A stretch of 29,573 bases of DNA from JANLYQ01 sp031365725 (GCA_031365725.1 JANLYQ010000039.1:1-29573), one strand, 5' to 3'. Counted from the stretch's first letter, positions 15,896-24,576 are shown. The notes: generated by a model not told the origin, from the letters alone. Made by a program: numbers and translations.

Positions 15896-18094
15896 CTAGG
15901 CCGGACCAGGCGACCAGGACATGCCCCGCACGGCGGCCGCGAGGCGACCGGTCGACGGGTCGGTGACCAGCTCGTCGAGCAGCACCGGACGGCCGTGGCC
16001 GTCGGCTAGCGGCACCTGCCAGTTGGGGTACTCCTGGTGGGTGCCCGGCTGGTTGATCGCGCGAGTCTCACCGACGACGTCGGTCAGAGCGACACCCAGC
16101 AGCCGGCTCGGCGTCGCCGCGAGAGCGCGGTGCAACGCGTCGACCACGGCCGCGACGTCCTCGCGCTCGGCGTCGAAGAGCCAGCCGCGGGCGACCAACA
16201 GGTCGAGCCAGGACGCGCGGTCGGCGGTGTCGACCTGGCGCTCCTCCTCCACCGGTCGGGTGAGCAGACCGAGCGAGTCACGGATGCGGATGTGCTCGCC
16301 TGCGAGGTAGCCCGCGGTCGGCGGCAGGTCGTGCGTCGTGACAGTGGCCAGGCACAGCCGTCGCCACGTCTCCGGCGGCCTCGGGTCGCCGAGGTCGTCG
16401 CGTTCGAACCACAGGATCGAGGTGCCGAGGATGCCGCGCTCGGCAAGGTGGTCCCGGACCCACGGCTCGACCGTGCCGAGGTCCTCGCCCACGACGACGG
16501 CACCGGCCCGCCACGCCTCCAGCGCCAGGATGCCGACGAGCGCCTCGTGGTCGAAGCGCACGTAGGTGCCCTCGTTGGCGGGGCGCCCCACGGGCACCCA
16601 CCACAGCCGGAACAGCCCGAGGATGTGGTCGACCCGCACCCCACCGGAATGCCGCAGAACCGTGCGGAGCATGTCGCGGTAAGGACCGTAGCCAGCCTCC
16701 GCCAACCGGTCCGGGCGCCACGGCGGCTGCGACCAGTCCTGGCCCACCTGGTTGAACGCGTCGGGTGGTGCACCCACGCTGACGCCCTGGGCCATCACGT
16801 GCTGCAGCGCCCAGGTGTCCGCCCCGTCCGGGTGCACCCCGACGGCGAGGTCGTGCACGACGCCCAGCGCCATGCCGGCGCCCCGCGCGGCGCGTTGCGC
16901 AGCCGAGAGCTGCTCGTCGAGCAGCCATTGCAGCCAGGAGAAGTAGTCGACCCGGTCGGCCAGCTCCACCCTCGCTGCAGCGACCGCCGGTGACGCGGGG
17001 TCACGTAGGTCCTCGGGCCAGGTGCCCCACGCCGGGCCGTGCACCTCGGTCAGTGCGCACCAGGTGGCGAAGTCGACCAGCCCGCGGCCTTCACGATCAA
17101 GGAACGCGCGGTAGGCCGCGTCCCGCGCCGCTGACCGACGTACAGCGTGGACCAGGGTGAGTGCCTCGTCCTTCGCAGCCCACACGGCGTCGCGGTCGAT
17201 GAGCTCGGTGCTGGTGCAGGTGACCTGCTGCTGGATACCGAGCGCGTCGACACGGGCCTTCTTCGTCGTGACCAGCCGGGCGGTCTCCGGCACGTCCTGC
17301 ACCCGGACGTAGAGGGGGCTGGCGAAGCGCCGCGTCACCGGGAGGTACGGCGAGGGCTCGACCTCTCGGGTCGGGGCCGGCGCGTGCAGCGGGTTGACCA
17401 GCACGAAGCCGGCGCCCTGGCCGCCACCGCTCCAGCGGGCCAGCTCGCGCAGGTCGCCCAGGTCGCCGTGCCCCCATGACGCACGCGAGCGCACCGAGTA
17501 GAGCTGGGTCATCAGGCCCCAGGTGGCCGGACCCTCGGCGACCGCGGAAGGCAGCTCCAGCCGGGCCGGGGTGACGACGACAGGTGCACGGAAGCAGCGG
17601 CCCGACCCGGCCGGACCGAGCTCGGCGACCAGCTCGTGCCAGCCCAGGGGCAGGTCATCCGGCACGACGAAGGTGGCCTCACCGACCTCCTCGCCGTCGA
17701 CGCGCCGCGGCGCCACCCAGCGGTCGGCCTGCGCCAGCTCGACCCGGCCGCCGATCTCGAGCTCGAGATGGACCCGCACCAGCTCGCCGTGGGGGACGTG
17801 CACCGGCACCTCACCGGCCGAGCCCGAACGCAGCACCACGCAGGCCGGCACGGTCCGCCGCCACGGAGCCACGACCACGTCGCGCAACCCGGTGCGGACC
17901 TCGTCGTCGGTGTCGGCGGCGACCCCCAGGGCACCCAGCACAGCGGCCACCGACCCGCGGGAGACCACGCTGTGCTTGCCCTGCCAGTCCCAGAAGTCGG
18001 TGGCGACACCGTGGGCGTGGGCCAGGTCGACCAGCTCGCCGGACGGCACCTCGGCGAAGGGGTCCGGTCCGGCATGGGTGAGGTGCTCGGTCAC
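15896..18094 (-). CDS. malQ: 4-alpha-glucanotransferase (amylomaltase, GH77)
   Basis: A 732-aa disproportionating enzyme that transfers alpha-1,4-glucan segments between maltodextrins. The catalytic residues fit GH77: nucleophile D489 (VRVDHILGLFRLWW), acid/base E537 (VGEDLGTVEPW) and transition-state D589 (TTHDLPPTAGYL). The 48- and 52-residue spacings are those of E. coli MalQ. The first 160 or so residues form the extra N-terminal domain usual in actinobacterial MalQ. I use GTG 18094 (VTEHLTHAGPDPF); a TTG at 18124 is possible. It lies 57 bp downstream of the HNH gene in the same direction. Together with the GH13 alpha-glucosidase at 24.6 kb it supports maltodextrin or glycogen turnover. 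Confidence 0.94.
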   Translation of the reverse strand: MTEHLTHAGPDPFAEVPSGELVDLAHAHGVATDFWDWQGKHSVVSRGSVAAVLGALGVAADTDDEVRTGLRDVVVAPWRRTVPACVVLRSGSAGEVPVHVPHGELVRVHLELEIGGRVELAQADRWVAPRRVDGEEVGEATFVVPDDLPLGWHELVAELGPAGSGRCFRAPVVVTPARLELPSAVAEGPATWGLMTQLYSVRSRASWGHGDLGDLRELARWSGGGQGAGFVLVNPLHAPAPTREVEPSPYLPVTRRFASPLYVRVQDVPETARLVTTKKARVDALGIQQQVTCTSTELIDRDAVWAAKDEALTLVHAVRRSAARDAAYRAFLDREGRGLVDFATWCALTEVHGPAWGTWPEDLRDPASPAVAAARVELADRVDYFSWLQWLLDEQLSAAQRAARGAGMALGVVHDLAVGVHPDGADTWALQHVMAQGVSVGAPPDAFNQVGQDWSQPPWRPDRLAEAGYGPYRDMLRTVLRHSGGVRVDHILGLFRLWWVPVGRPANEGTYVRFDHEALVGILALEAWRAGAVVVGEDLGTVEPWVRDHLAERGILGTSILWFERDDLGDPRPPETWRRLCLATVTTHDLPPTAGYLAGEHIRIRDSLGLLTRPVEEERQVDTADRASWLDLLVARGWLFDAEREDVAAVVDALHRALAATPSRLLGVALTDVVGETRAINQPGTHQEYPNWQVPLADGHGRPVLLDELVTDPSTGRLAAAVRGMSWSPGPA

Positions 18095-18151
18095 CAGGTC
18101 AAGTGTGCCGCACCTGGGGGCCAACTCCGGTGGTGACCTCCGGTGGCCACC

Positions 18152-18721
18152 TCAGGCCGAGACCACCCCGTCGACGCTCTCGCCACTGAGCTCGTCGGCG
18201 TACGCATCGAACGTGCGGTAGGACCGCCCGCCGTAGCCCTCGAGGTACGGCGCCCACAGCGGGTCGCTGCGACCGGTGCCCAGGATCCGCCAGGCGGTGC
18301 CGGTCGGCTCCTGCGGCGGTCGCAGTCGCCAGCCGAGGTCGGCAACCGTTCGGTCTGCCTTGACGTGGTTGCAGCGCCGGCAGGCCGACACGACGTTGGC
18401 CCACTCGTGGCCGCCGCCGCGACTGCGCGGCACCACGTGGTCGAGGCTGGTGGCAGGCACCCCGCAGTAGACACAGCGACCGCCGTCGCGGGCGAAGACC
18501 GCGCGGCGCGTCAGGGGCACCGGTCCGCGGTAGGGGATGCGGACGAACCTCGTGAGCCGCACCACCGCCGGGGCACGCATCGACATCGCGGCGCTGTGCA
18601 GCACGAGGTCGGACTCCTCGACCGCAACCGCCTTGCGCATCAACACGAGCAGCAGGGCGCGCCGGGCCGGCACAACACACAGCGGCTCGTACGTCGCGTT
18701 GAGCACCAGAGCGTGACCCAT
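18152..18721 (-). CDS. HNH endonuclease family protein (Rv2469c-like)
   Basis: A 189-aa protein with a C-terminal HNH nuclease module. Zinc cysteines C83/C86 (CVYC) and C114/C117 (CRRC) frame D94-H95 (LDHVVPRS), N109 (WANVV) and H119 (CNHVKADR). The first 75 residues (starting MGHALVLNATYEPL) are the conserved N-terminal domain of this widespread actinobacterial housekeeping HNH family, which is not linked to restriction or phage packaging here. Its biological substrate is unknown. GGGAGG lies 6 nt before ATG 18721. The position, divergent from a plus-strand block and near pepN/DUF5130, matches the mycobacterial order except that malQ is inserted. Confidence 0.9.
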   Translation of the reverse strand: MGHALVLNATYEPLCVVPARRALLLVLMRKAVAVEESDLVLHSAAMSMRAPAVVRLTRFVRIPYRGPVPLTRRAVFARDGGRCVYCGVPATSLDHVVPRSRGGGHEWANVVSACRRCNHVKADRTVADLGWRLRPPQEPTGTAWRILGTGRSDPLWAPYLEGYGGRSYRTFDAYADELSGESVDGVVSA

Positions 18722-18847
18722 CGGCGCCTCCCGGCTGGGCCCGGCGCGTGGCTCGTGCCGGGTCGGCTCAGGCCAGTGTCCCCGACACGACGGCGCATGA
18801 CCAGGATCTTTCTGGTCGGCCCGCAGGTCCGTGGAAGAGTGGTCGTC

Positions 18848-20935
18848 ATGACGCGCCCCGCCTATCCCGAGGCCCGCCGGTCCGACGACGTCGACGTGCT
18901 GCACGGCACCGTCGTCCCCGACCCTTATCGCTGGCTGGAGGACGAGGACTCCCCGGAGACCCGCGCGTGGTCGCAGGCGCAGGACGCCTTGCTCGCTTGG
19001 GGGGCCGCCGACCCCGCCACCCGCGACCGGCTGGCCGCCCGGGTCACCGAGCTGCTCGGTGCCGGCTCGGTCGGCACACCGTCGTGGCGTGGTGACCGGC
19101 AGTTCTTCATGCGACGGACGGCTGAGCAGGAGCACGCCGTCCTGCTGACGGTCGATGGTGCCGGCACCGAGACGGTGCTGCTCGATCCGATGGCGATCGA
19201 CCCGAGCGGCACGACCACCCTCGACACCTGGCAACCGTCCAAAGAGGGCGACCAGGTCGCTTACCAGCTGTCCTCCGGTGGCACCGAGGAGTCGGTGCTG
19301 CACGTGATGGACGTCGCCACGGGCGCAGCGGTCGAGGGGCCGATCGACCGGGCGCGCTACTCCCCCATCGCCTGGCTGCCCGGTGGCACGGCCTACTACT
19401 ACGTACGACGGGTGCACCCTGACCTCGTGCCGGCCGATGAGGCGCAGTACCACCGGCGCGTAATGCTGCATGTCGTCGGCACCGACCCGGACAGCGATGT
19501 CGAGATCCTCGGTGCCGGCTTGGACATGACCAACTACTACGGCGTCAGCGTCTCGATGGACGGTCGCTGGCTGACCATCGGCGCGTCGGCCGGCACCGCA
19601 CCGCGCAACGACCTGTGGCTGGCCGACCTGTCGACCTCCCAGCCCGGTGCACCTGACCTGCGGGTGGTCCAGGAGGGCGTCGATGCCAGCACCTCCCTGC
19701 ACGTCGGACGCGACGGCCGCGTCTACGTCTTCACGGACCGCGACGCCCCGCGCGGCCGGCTGGCCGTGACGACTCCGGACGACCCGACGTACAGCACATG
19801 GGTTGACCTCGTGCCCGAGGACGTGGAGGCGGTGCTCGAGGGGTTCGCGATCCTGGACGGCCACGAGGCCCCCGACGGCGGCACTCTGCTGTGCTCGTGG
19901 ACCCGGCATGCGATGGGCGAGATCACCACGCACCGGCTGGCCGACGGCGGGCGCACCGGCACCGTGCCGCTACCCGGTCTCGGCTCGGTGACGGGTCTCT
20001 CTGAGCGGCCCGAGGGCGGGCACGAGTCGTGGTTCGGCTACACCGACCATGTCGTGCCCTCGGCGGTCTATCGCTACGACGCCGCGACGGGGGAGACCTC
20101 GTTGTGGGCCAACGCACCCGGCACCGTCGAGGTGCCCGAGGTGCATGCGCGCCAGGTCGACTACACCTCCGCCGACGGCACGACGGTGCGCATGCTCGTG
20201 ATGTCGCCGACCAAGGATCCCGACCGGCCGCGACCGACCGTGCTCTACGGCTACGGCGGCTTCGGCATCGCGATGTCACCGAGCTATTCCGCAGGGCTGC
20301 TGGCGTGGGTCGAAGCCGGCGGGGTCTATGCGATCGCGCAGCTGCGCGGCGGTTCCGAGGAGGGCGAGCAGTGGCACCGCGACGGCATGCGCGACAACAA
20401 GCAGAACGTCTTCGACGACTTCCACGCCGCCGCTGAAATCCTGGTGGCGCAAGGTTGGACGACGAGTGCGCAGCTGGCGATCTCGGGCGGCTCCAACGGC
20501 GGGCTGCTCGTCGGCGCCGCTCTCACCCAACGCCCCGAGCTGTACGCCGCCGTGGTCTGCTCCGCTCCGCTGCTGGACATGGTGCGCTACGAGCAGTTCG
20601 GCCTCGGAGCGACCTGGAACGACGAGTACGGCACGGCGACCGACCCCGAGGAGCTGGGTTGGCTGTTGTCCTACTCGCCGTACCACCACGTGCGCGAAGG
20701 CGTCGACTATCCCGCGGTGCTGTTCACGGTCTTCGACGGGGACACCCGGGTCGACACGCTGCACGCGCGCAAGATGTGTGCCGCCCTGCAGCACGCCACG
20801 ACCGGTGACCGGCCGGTGCTGCTGCGACTCGAGCGCGAGGTCGGCCACGGCGCACGCGCGCTGAGCCGCACCGTCGCTCTGACTGCCGATGCATTGACCT
20901 TCATAGCAGGGCGCACCGGTCTCGTCATCGCATGA
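18848..20935 (+). CDS. Prolyl oligopeptidase family serine peptidase (S9A)
   Basis: A 695-aa cytosolic peptidase. The N-terminal part begins with the family mark DPYRWLEDEDSPETRAW, followed by a seven-bladed beta-propeller and a C-terminal alpha/beta-hydrolase domain. The catalytic triad is S549 (SGGSNGGLL), D632 (FDGDTRVD) and H667 (VGHGAR). The oxyanion-side motif YGYGGF and the RGGSEEGEQWH block fit S9A rather than oligopeptidase B. It cleaves short peptides after proline. Start ATG 18848 has GGAAGAG about 9 nt upstream. Its TGA overlaps the ATG of the following channel gene (ATGA at 20932-20935). Confidence 0.93.
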   Translation: MTRPAYPEARRSDDVDVLHGTVVPDPYRWLEDEDSPETRAWSQAQDALLAWGAADPATRDRLAARVTELLGAGSVGTPSWRGDRQFFMRRTAEQEHAVLLTVDGAGTETVLLDPMAIDPSGTTTLDTWQPSKEGDQVAYQLSSGGTEESVLHVMDVATGAAVEGPIDRARYSPIAWLPGGTAYYYVRRVHPDLVPADEAQYHRRVMLHVVGTDPDSDVEILGAGLDMTNYYGVSVSMDGRWLTIGASAGTAPRNDLWLADLSTSQPGAPDLRVVQEGVDASTSLHVGRDGRVYVFTDRDAPRGRLAVTTPDDPTYSTWVDLVPEDVEAVLEGFAILDGHEAPDGGTLLCSWTRHAMGEITTHRLADGGRTGTVPLPGLGSVTGLSERPEGGHESWFGYTDHVVPSAVYRYDAATGETSLWANAPGTVEVPEVHARQVDYTSADGTTVRMLVMSPTKDPDRPRPTVLYGYGGFGIAMSPSYSAGLLAWVEAGGVYAIAQLRGGSEEGEQWHRDGMRDNKQNVFDDFHAAAEILVAQGWTTSAQLAISGGSNGGLLVGAALTQRPELYAAVVCSAPLLDMVRYEQFGLGATWNDEYGTATDPEELGWLLSYSPYHHVREGVDYPAVLFTVFDGDTRVDTLHARKMCAALQHATTGDRPVLLRLEREVGHGARALSRTVALTADALTFIAGRTGLVIA

Positions 20936-21924
20936 CCACCGTCATCCATCACCTGCTCCAGCTCACCAGCTGCGTCGACGACACCACCACCGGAACGTTC
21001 TGCGACCGGGTCTTCCAGGTCACGCACAACAGAGGCCTGGCCGAGTCGGCGGACTGGCTGCTCGCCAAACCGGTGGCCATCCTCACGATCCTGGTGATCG
21101 CCTCGGTGGTGCGGTGGGTGGTGCACCGGCTGATCCGTCGGCTCGCGGCCCGCGCAGCAGAGGGACACGTGCCGGGCGTGCTCAGCCGCGGTCGGGGCGG
21201 CAAGTTCTTCGAGCACAGCCCGCTGATGTCCGAGCGGCGCACCCAGCGCGCCGACACGATGTCGTCGGTGCTGCGCAGCGTCACCACCGGCGTCGTCGCC
21301 AGCGTCGCGTTCCTGATGATCCTCGACGTCGTGGGCCTGCCGATCGGGCCGTTGCTCGCCAGCGCCGGCATCGTCGGGGTCGCGGTCGGCTTCGGCGCGC
21401 AGACCCTGGTCAAGGACTTCCTGTCCGGCATCTTCCTCATCCTCGAAGACCAGTACGGCGTCGGCGACCTCGTCGACACCGGTCTCGGCACCACCGGCAC
21501 CGTCGAGGCAGTCGGCCTGCGGGTCACCCGGCTGCGCGACGGCAGCGGCGTGGTCTGGTACGTCCGCAACGGCGAGATCCTGCGGGTCGGCAACCACAGC
21601 CAGGGCTGGTCCACCGGCATCGTCGACATGTCGGTCGCCTACACCGAGGACATCCCCCGCGTGCAGGCGCTGATCGGGGCGACCGCCGAGGCGATGGCCA
21701 CCGAGGACGACTGGGCCGAGAAGATCCTCGAGCCCCCGACCGTGGCCGGCGTCGAGTCGGTCACCGGCCAGGCCGTCACCATCAGGGTCATCGTCAAGTG
21801 CGCGCCCAACGAGCACTTCGGCGTGCAACGCGAGCTGCGGGAGCGCATCAAGGCCGCCTTCGACCGGGAGGGCGTACAGGCTCCGCCTCCAGCTTTTCCG
21901 TCCGCCCCTCCCTCAGGCAAGTGA
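20932..21924 (+). CDS. MscS-family mechanosensitive ion channel
   Basis: A 330-aa small-conductance mechanosensitive channel subunit. The pore-lining helix reads ASAGIVGVAVGFGAQTLVKDFLSG and leads into the EDQYGVGDLV beta-domain, as in MscS. Upstream there are about two further membrane segments (roughly residues 46-68 and 113-137), then a cytoplasmic vestibule domain of standard length. The C-terminus is a Pro-rich tail (APPPAFPSAPP). No ribosome binding site precedes the ATG; translation probably depends on the overlapping peptidase stop codon. It would release solutes on hypo-osmotic shock. The tight coupling with a peptidase gene is unexpected. Confidence 0.92.
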   Translation: MTTVIHHLLQLTSCVDDTTTGTFCDRVFQVTHNRGLAESADWLLAKPVAILTILVIASVVRWVVHRLIRRLAARAAEGHVPGVLSRGRGGKFFEHSPLMSERRTQRADTMSSVLRSVTTGVVASVAFLMILDVVGLPIGPLLASAGIVGVAVGFGAQTLVKDFLSGIFLILEDQYGVGDLVDTGLGTTGTVEAVGLRVTRLRDGSGVVWYVRNGEILRVGNHSQGWSTGIVDMSVAYTEDIPRVQALIGATAEAMATEDDWAEKILEPPTVAGVESVTGQAVTIRVIVKCAPNEHFGVQRELRERIKAAFDREGVQAPPPAFPSAPPSGK

Positions 21925-21969
21925 GCACCCGGACGTGACTCCCGGAGTGCGGCGACGAAGGCAACCATT

Positions 21970-21984
21970 CCGGCCGTACGCCGG
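21970..21984 (+). terminator. Short GC hairpin after the MscS gene, overlapping a possible ECF promoter
   Basis: CCGGC and GCCGG enclose 5 nt, 46 bp beyond the MscS stop. The preceding GGCAACC (21960-21966) resembles the -35 box of ECF-type promoters, with GGTC about 17 bp further on. It could belong to an autoregulated promoter of the sigma factor gene at 22041 instead. Neither reading is firm. Confidence 0.25.
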
Positions 21985-22040
21985 GTCTTGGGGGTGACGG
22001 CCCGACCGCGGGTCGAGACCACCACCAGCAAGGGGACCTG

Positions 22041-22550
22041 ATGGCTGACCGGTCGGAGTTCGCCGGGTTCGTGGCGGCTCGCTCGCCGCGGCTCCTGCGC
22101 ACGGCGTACCTGCTGACCCGGGACTGGGCGCTGGCCGAGGACCTGCTGCAGACCGCGCTGGCCAAGTCGTGGTTCGCGTGGGGTCGGCTGGACGACGACC
22201 CCGAGGCCTACGTCCGCAAGGTCATCGTCAACACCTACGCCTCGTGGTGGCGGCGCAAGTGGCGCGGGGAGACACCCACCGAGGTGCTGCCGGACCGCGC
22301 CGGACCTGATGCCCTCGACCGCCTCGACGAGCGCGACGAGCTGTGGCAGGCGCTGGGTCGGCTGCCCCGACGGCAGCGAGCGGTCCTGGTGCTGCGGTTC
22401 TTCGAGGACCTCACGGAAGCCCAGGTCGCCGACGCCCTCGACATCTCGGTCGGCACCGTCAAGAGCCAGACCAGCAAGGCGCTGGTCCGGTTGCGGCTGG
22501 ACGACACCCTCATAGCTGCGCACCCCGTCCTGAACGGAGACCGGTCATGA
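22041..22550 (+). CDS. SigE-family (ECF-type) RNA polymerase sigma factor
   Basis: A 169-aa sigma factor with region 2 (ARSPRLLRTAYLLTRDWALAEDLLQ... and the SWWRRKWRGE basic stretch, residues about 12-75) and region 4 (LPRRQRAVLVLRFFEDLTEAQVADAL...VKSQTSKALVRL, about 107-152). The form is the actinobacterial SigE-family type found in many copies per genome, without the extra SnoaL-like tail. ATG 22041 follows AAGGGG at good spacing. Its TGA overlaps the ATG of the membrane protein that follows, the usual layout for a sigma/anti-sigma pair. The signal sensed and the regulon are unknown. Confidence 0.92.
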   Translation: MADRSEFAGFVAARSPRLLRTAYLLTRDWALAEDLLQTALAKSWFAWGRLDDDPEAYVRKVIVNTYASWWRRKWRGETPTEVLPDRAGPDALDRLDERDELWQALGRLPRRQRAVLVLRFFEDLTEAQVADALDISVGTVKSQTSKALVRLRLDDTLIAAHPVLNGDRS

Positions 22551-23635
22551 CCACCCCCCGAACGTCGCTGCGCGAGGTGTTCGACGAGCGCACCGTCTCG
22601 ATGCCCGAGCGACCGGCTCGCGGGGCCGAGGTCGCCAGCCGGGTGACCCGCCTGCGTCGCCAGCGAGCGGCCGCAACCGTTGCCGCAGTGGTCGTCGCGG
22701 TCGGGCTGGCCGTCGGGCTGCCGCTCGGGTTCAGCGGTCTGGGTCGCACCGATCGCGCCGTTCCCGCCTGGGAGCAGACCACCGACGGCCTGAAGGTGTG
22801 GGCCGTCGGGAGCAAGCTCGTGGCTCACGGTTCGTTCCGGTCCGACGAGCGACGGTCGGCCACGTTGACCTTCAGGCGGACGGCCGGCGCGTTGACCTTC
22901 TCCTCTGTCTGCTCGCCGGACCTGGGGAAGCAGGTCGAGATCTACTGGTCGGTCAACGGGCACGTGATGGGCGGTGGCTCGTGCGCTGAAGGAGGCGGCA
23001 GCTACTACACCGCCGGCAGCTTTCCCGACTTCGAGAGCAGCTGGAAGGGCACGGGCGTCGCGGTGGGCGAGAGGGCGACGCTGCGCTACTGGCTGACGAG
23101 CGGGCCACGTACGGCGAGCGCGAGGGCGAGCTCCGACAAGGGCATGGGCTCCCCACCGACCTATCGAGCAGCGATGCCGGACACCGCGGTTACCTTTGGT
23201 ATCTACCAGCGTGTCGATCCCGCGGCATACCCGCTCCCGCCCCGGCCGAAGAAGCTCGCCGTGCTCACCGGGCCGATGTCGGCCGGGGACGGGAAGATTC
23301 TTGGGACGGTCGACTCCCGCACTGTCACCGGCGGCCCGAACGCGGCCGTCACCCTGACCCGCACGCTCCCGGTCACGGGGCTCGACTACCAGCTGGGGTT
23401 CGTCAGCCCGGGGCAGGTGCTGGTGAGTGTCAACGGCACGGCGATCGGGCGGCACGAGTCGTGGGGGTACGGCGAGTGGGGTGCAGGCGGCACCCATATC
23501 TCCCGCAGCGACCTCGCGGCCGCCGGCCTGGACGTCCGACCAGGAGACAAGGTGACGATCACCCTGACCCCGAGCCGGTTCACCGACCCGGGCTGGACCT
23601 TCTACCTCCTGGCCGGGTCACCCGACGCCCCGTGA
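22547..23635 (+). CDS. Single-pass membrane protein, probable partner (anti-sigma-like) of the SigE-family factor
   Basis: A 362-aa protein. Residues 1-40 are cytoplasmic and basic toward the end (RVTRLRRQR), residues 41-62 form one membrane helix, and the remaining 300 residues are outside. The cytoplasmic part lacks the HxxxCxxC zinc motif of classical anti-sigma factors. The outer part seems to have two beta-rich lobes (about 80-230 and 235-362), one with a cysteine pair (VCSPDLG and GGSCAEGG) that could form a disulfide. The ATGA overlap with the sigma gene argues that it controls or senses for that factor; no domain proves it. The TGA lies at the base of a strong terminator. Confidence 0.75.
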   Translation: MTTPRTSLREVFDERTVSMPERPARGAEVASRVTRLRRQRAAATVAAVVVAVGLAVGLPLGFSGLGRTDRAVPAWEQTTDGLKVWAVGSKLVAHGSFRSDERRSATLTFRRTAGALTFSSVCSPDLGKQVEIYWSVNGHVMGGGSCAEGGGSYYTAGSFPDFESSWKGTGVAVGERATLRYWLTSGPRTASARASSDKGMGSPPTYRAAMPDTAVTFGIYQRVDPAAYPLPPRPKKLAVLTGPMSAGDGKILGTVDSRTVTGGPNAAVTLTRTLPVTGLDYQLGFVSPGQVLVSVNGTAIGRHESWGYGEWGAGGTHISRSDLAAAGLDVRPGDKVTITLTPSRFTDPGWTFYLLAGSPDAP

Positions 23636-23682
23636 TCGTGAGGGGATCCGACCCACGACGGGTGTCGGATCCCCTCACGATC
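23634..23682. terminator. Strong bidirectional terminator, 19-bp perfect stem
   Basis: Arms 23634-23652 and 23664-23682 are perfectly complementary, around an 11-nt loop. The left arm starts inside the TGA of the sigma partner gene. The hairpin separates this plus-strand unit from the convergent osmC gene (stop at 23708). There is only TCTTC after the stem and no real T-tract. Confidence 0.9.
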
Positions 23683-23707
23683 TTCAGGAAGCGAGCCAAG
23701 CAAGCGG

Positions 23708-24133
23708 CTACGCGAGAGCGGCGTCCAGCGTGATGGTCGTGCCGGTGAGGGCGGCGCTGACGGGACAGTTCTTCTTCGCGTCCTCGGCGAAGGTCGTGAA
23801 GTCCTCGGCGGAGAGGCCGGGCACCGCACCGCGCGTGGTGAGGCGGATCTCGGTGATGCCCTTGCCGGGCACGAAGTCCACATCGGCGGTCGTGTCGATC
23901 GTCTCGACGGTGTGGCCGGCCTGGGAGAGTCCGTGCGAGAGCGCCATCGAGTAGCAGGTCGAGTGCGCGGCAGCGATGAGCTCCTCGGGGCTGGTCACGC
24001 CGTTGGGGGCCTCGGCTCGGGCCGGCCAGCTGACGTCATAGGTGCCGACGCCGGAGGACTCCAGAGCGACGCGGCCCTTGCCCTCCATGAGCGAGCCTTC
24101 CCAGTGTGCACTGGCGGTGCGGGTGGTGGCCAT
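23708..24133 (-). CDS. osmC: OsmC-type peroxiredoxin (organic hydroperoxide reductase)
   Basis: A 141-aa protein of the OsmC subfamily, which reduces organic and inorganic hydroperoxides. The catalytic cysteines are C60 (AAHSTCYSMAL) and C123 (KKNCPVSAAL), with the usual SPEELIAAAH block before the first. The N-terminus TRTASAHWEGSLMEGKG is typical. ATG 24133 has GGAGG about 8 nt upstream. It is divergent from glbO with a 29-bp gap. It is one of two OsmC-fold proteins in the window; this one is the canonical short form. Confidence 0.93.
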   Translation of the reverse strand: MATTRTASAHWEGSLMEGKGRVALESSGVGTYDVSWPARAEAPNGVTSPEELIAAAHSTCYSMALSHGLSQAGHTVETIDTTADVDFVPGKGITEIRLTTRGAVPGLSAEDFTTFAEDAKKNCPVSAALTGTTITLDAALA

Positions 24134-24162
24134 GCGTGATCCTCCAGATGGTGGGTGGTTAC

Positions 24163-24576
24163 ATGTCTGACACCATGACAGCCGTGAACATTCCGGAGGT
24201 CGCGCCGACCTTCTACGACGCGGCCGGGGGTCACGAGACCTTCGTGCGGCTGGTGCACCGGTTCTACCAGGGTGTCGCCACCGACCCGCTGCTACGTCCC
24301 CTCTATCCCGACGAGGACCTCGCCGCCGCCGAGGAGCGGCTGCGGATGTTCCTCGAGCAGTACTGGGGCGGCCCGCGCACCTACTCAGAGCTGCGTGGTC
24401 ACCCGCGGCTGCGGATGCGCCACGTGGGATTTCATGTCGGGCCGGCCGAACGCGATGCCTGGCTGCGGCACATGCGCGATGCCGTCGACGAGATCGATCT
24501 CCCGCCGGCGCTCGAGGTGCCCCTGTGGGACTACCTGCAGATGGCGGCCCAGAGTCTGGTCAACGCTCCCGGCTGA
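24163..24576 (+). CDS. glbO: Group II truncated hemoglobin (GlbO)
   Basis: A 137-aa haem protein of the TrHbO type, involved in O2/NO chemistry. Key residues are in place: Tyr B10 (Y35, HRFYQGV), Tyr CD1 (Y48, RPLYPDEDL), proximal His F8 (H87, RMRHVGFHV) and Trp G8 (W100, ERDAWLRHM). The QYWGGP and RGHPRLRMRH stretches are diagnostic. Spacing from B10 to F8 (52) and G8 (65) equals that of M. tuberculosis GlbO. I prefer ATG 24163; ATG 24175 is also possible and would leave more room for the divergent osmC promoter. It ends 12 bp before the GH13 gene, so the two likely form an operon, as glbO-aglA do in mycobacteria. Confidence 0.94.
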   Translation: MSDTMTAVNIPEVAPTFYDAAGGHETFVRLVHRFYQGVATDPLLRPLYPDEDLAAAEERLRMFLEQYWGGPRTYSELRGHPRLRMRHVGFHVGPAERDAWLRHMRDAVDEIDLPPALEVPLWDYLQMAAQSLVNAPG

